From: Thiohalocapsa sp964524185
Lineage (GTDB): Bacteria > Pseudomonadota > Gammaproteobacteria > Chromatiales > Chromatiaceae
DNA length: 13,910 nt
Assembly (NCBI GenBank): GCA_964524185.1
Contig: CAZGCI010000095.1
Span: forward strand, 1-13,910
Direction: 5' to 3'
Under the pieces are notes generated by a model. The model ran no database searches. It worked only from the letters and a program-made list of their open reading frames with translations, and was not told where the DNA came from. Positions 12,510-13,910 of the stretch are shown here, piece by piece. Position numbers and translations under genes: made by a program. Numbering within the stretch: position 1 is the stretch's first letter; each line of letters starts with the position of its first letter.

Positions 12510-12852
12510 CGAAGACCTCACCTTCCAAGCCCTGCGCCAGCTCCAGGCCAACCCCCAGCTCAGCCAGCGGCAACTGGCCAAGGCGCTGGGCATCAGCCTG
12601 GGCCGCACCCACTACTGCCTGCGCGCCCTCATCGAGCGCGGCCTGGTCAAGGTGCAACACTTTCGCAGCAGCAACAACAAGCGCGCCTACGCCTACCTGC
12701 TCACCCCAGCCGGCATCGACACCAAAGCGCGCATCACCGCCCGCTTCATCCAGCGCAAGCGCGCCGAATACAACGCCCTCAAGGCAGAGCTCGACCAGCT
12801 CACCGCAGAGGCCGCAGCCCAGGGCCTCATCGACCAGTCCGCCAACAGCTGA
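12505..12852 (+). CDS. MarR-family, EPS-associated type transcriptional regulator
   Basis: The 115-residue protein has a winged helix-turn-helix: NPQLSQRQLAKALGISLGRTHYCLRALIERGLVKVQ (residues 16-51), then the wing NKRAYAYLLTPAGID. A long C-terminal helix (FIQRKRAEYNALKAELDQL) probably serves dimerisation. This matches the small MarR-like regulators annotated as EPS-associated, usually found beside exopolysaccharide gene clusters; no such genes are in the window. Start: an in-frame stop (TAG at 12475) leaves TTG 12505 as the only common start codon before the domain, with no good Shine-Dalgarno. The direct repeat ends exactly there, so the original start region may have been replaced or may be part of the duplicated block. 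Confidence 0.85.
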   Translation: MNEDLTFQALRQLQANPQLSQRQLAKALGISLGRTHYCLRALIERGLVKVQHFRSSNNKRAYAYLLTPAGIDTKARITARFIQRKRAEYNALKAELDQLTAEAAAQGLIDQSANS

Positions 12853-13043
12853 CCGCAACCGCGCACCCAATCACGCCCGCCCCGAGCCACCCAGGCTCCG
12901 CCGGGCGGCCGCCAAACAGGGCGAACCGAGTAGGGCGCACCGGCAGCAACCCCCTGACGGCTGCCCAAACAATGCCCCACAACCGCTCCGGGCAGCTCAG
13001 CCGCCAAGACGCCATGCCGAGGCAAAGCCCCGGCATCACCCGC

Positions 13044-13072
13044 GTAGGGTGTGCGCGCGAAGCGTGCGCACC
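13044..13072 (+). repeat. GTAG-footed REP-like hairpin (copy 7)
   Basis: Loop reads GAA instead of GGA; otherwise as copy 2. Confidence 0.85.
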
Positions 13073-13184
13073 GCATGAAAAGTCACGCCCGCGGCTCCGC
13101 CACGGACGCCAAAAACAGCCACCTCCGTGCCGCCCAACCGCCGCACCACCCCGCGGCTCCGCCACGGACGCCAACAACACCCGC

Positions 13185-13213
13185 GTAGGGTGTGCGCGCG
13201 GAGCGTGCGCACC
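13185..13213 (+). repeat. GTAG-footed REP-like hairpin (copy 8)
   Basis: Same sequence as copy 2; 141 bp after copy 7. Confidence 0.85.
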
Positions 13214-13343
13214 GCATGAAAAGTCACCCCCGCGGCTCCGCCACGGACGCCAAAAACAGCCACCGCCGTCCCACGCGCCCAACCGCCGCACAAACGTCCG
13301 CGACGGGTGACAGAGCCCATCCCGCCAGGACCAAGCCCCCGCC

Positions 13344-13730
13344 ATGGACACCATCAGCAACCCCCACGACGTCTTCTTCCGTGAGAGCTTCGGCCGGCGC
13401 GACACCGCGCTTGAGATCCTGGAATCCCTGCTGCGCGACTATGTCCAAGGCACCCAACGCGTCGCCGAAGACGACGCCCGTCGGCTGTTGCAACAGACCG
13501 CCCCCGGAGACCCCATCATGCAGACCTTCATCGACCGCTACATCGAGCAAGGCCTCGAGCAAGGCAAGCGCCAAGGCGAAGCCGAGGTCCTGCTAAGGCT
13601 CCTGGAGCGCAAATTCGGCCCCACCAGCGCCACGCTGCGCCAGCGCATCCAGGAAGCCGACGCCGAGACCCTGCTGCACTGGTCCGAGCGCATCCTCACC
13701 GCGGACACCGCGGAGGCCGTCTTCCACTGA
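13344..13730 (+). pseudogene. Internally deleted Rpn-family nuclease with DUF4351 tail
   Basis: The first about 25 residues (SNPHDVFFRESFGRRD) are the N-terminus of Rpn/PD-(D/E)XK recombination-promoting nucleases. From about residue 30 the sequence already matches their C-terminal part: GTQRVAEDDARRLLQQ, EQGLEQGKRQGEAEVLLRLLERKFG, then a DUF4351-like end (RIQEADAETLLHWSERIL, AEAVF). Family members are usually about 250-330 residues; this is 128, and the catalytic core with its acidic and QxK-type residues is absent. The frame is intact, so a short protein may still be made, for example as a dominant-negative or oligomerising fragment, but nuclease activity is not expected. AGGA lies 13 bases before the ATG. 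It is flanked on both sides by hairpin repeats. Confidence 0.75.
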
Positions 13731-13910
13731 AGCCTTCGGCCGTGTCGCGCGCACAGCGCATGCGCACCGCATGAGAAGCCACGCCCGCGGCTCCGCCACG
13801 GACGCCAACAAACAGCCGCGTAGGGTGTGCGCGCGCAGCGTGCGCACCGAACACCCCGGCCAGCAGCCACCGACCGAGCACAAGCAAGCCAGCCCTGTGG
13901 GAGCGGCGTC
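13731..13910. other. Repeat-filled right edge
   Basis: No gene is supported. A degenerate GTAG-less hairpin (about 13741-13767) is followed by the CCGCGGCTCCGCCACGG hairpin, then copy 9 at 13820. The last 17 bases (CCTGTGGGAGCGGCGTC) resemble the start of another common proteobacterial REP type, cut by the window end. Confidence 0.5.
13820..13848 (+). repeat. GTAG-footed REP-like hairpin (copy 9)
   Basis: Loop region reads GCA rather than GGA; foot and stem as in copy 2. Confidence 0.8.

Larger units (their letters stand above)
13004..13298 (+). repeat. REP-like hairpin array 3
   Basis: The array starts with a GACGCCATGCCGAGGC motif shared with 4634-4649, followed by GTAG hairpins at 13044 and 13185 (141 bp apart) with CCGCGGCTCCGCCACGG hairpins between and after. 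It lacks the long tail seen in arrays 1 and 2. Confidence 0.8.
12853..13343. other. Gene-free stretch: repeat array 3
   Basis: No gene is supported. About 12853-13003 is C-rich with no recognised feature; the rest is array 3, ending about 45 bp before the Rpn-like start codon. Confidence 0.6.

Overview
The window is about two thirds G+C and comes from a Gram-negative bacterium. It carries a lipoprotein signal, several Sec-type signal peptides, an acetoacetyl-CoA reductase of the polyhydroxybutyrate pathway, and a regulator of the MarR 'EPS-associated' type. Dispersed GTAG-footed hairpins like these are common in Gammaproteobacteria. A PHB-storing gammaproteobacterium, perhaps of the Chromatiales, is a reasonable guess, but nothing here proves the taxon.

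The left part (about 1-5000) is housekeeping-like. It holds a lipid kinase of the diacylglycerol-kinase family (minus strand), a tiny PLDc_N membrane protein, phaB (minus strand), a 258-residue polytopic membrane protein of unknown role and an Hsp20 chaperone with a strong ribosome-binding site. Between the PLDc_N gene and phaB lies a 217-bp element with 21-bp terminal inverted repeats and a long G+C-rich hairpin. Relatives of it lie near 2966 and 6891.

The middle (5000-9300) holds two convergent, overlapping exported proteins: a transglutaminase-like protein with a Cys/His/Asp set, and a ClpP/crotonase-fold periplasmic protein that seems to have lost its nucleophile. They are followed by an XRE regulator with an 8-bp-arm inverted repeat upstream, a small lipoprotein, an unrecognised exported protein and a short gene remnant.

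The right part (9300-13910) is an accessory region. It contains an AbrB-like/PIN toxin-antitoxin pair with a perfect 15-bp palindrome in its promoter, then an MNT-nucleotidyltransferase/HEPN pair overlapping by 4 bp, a MarR-type regulator starting at TTG, and an internally deleted Rpn/DUF4351 nuclease relative. These genes are embedded in arrays of GTAG-footed, REP-like hairpins repeating with a period of 146 bp. Two related arrays in direct orientation flank the MNT/HEPN pair exactly, and the second ends at the start codon of the MarR gene. This cassette-like arrangement is the most notable feature. No cognate REP transposase (RAYT), tRNA, rRNA, CRISPR array or insertion-sequence transposase is visible.
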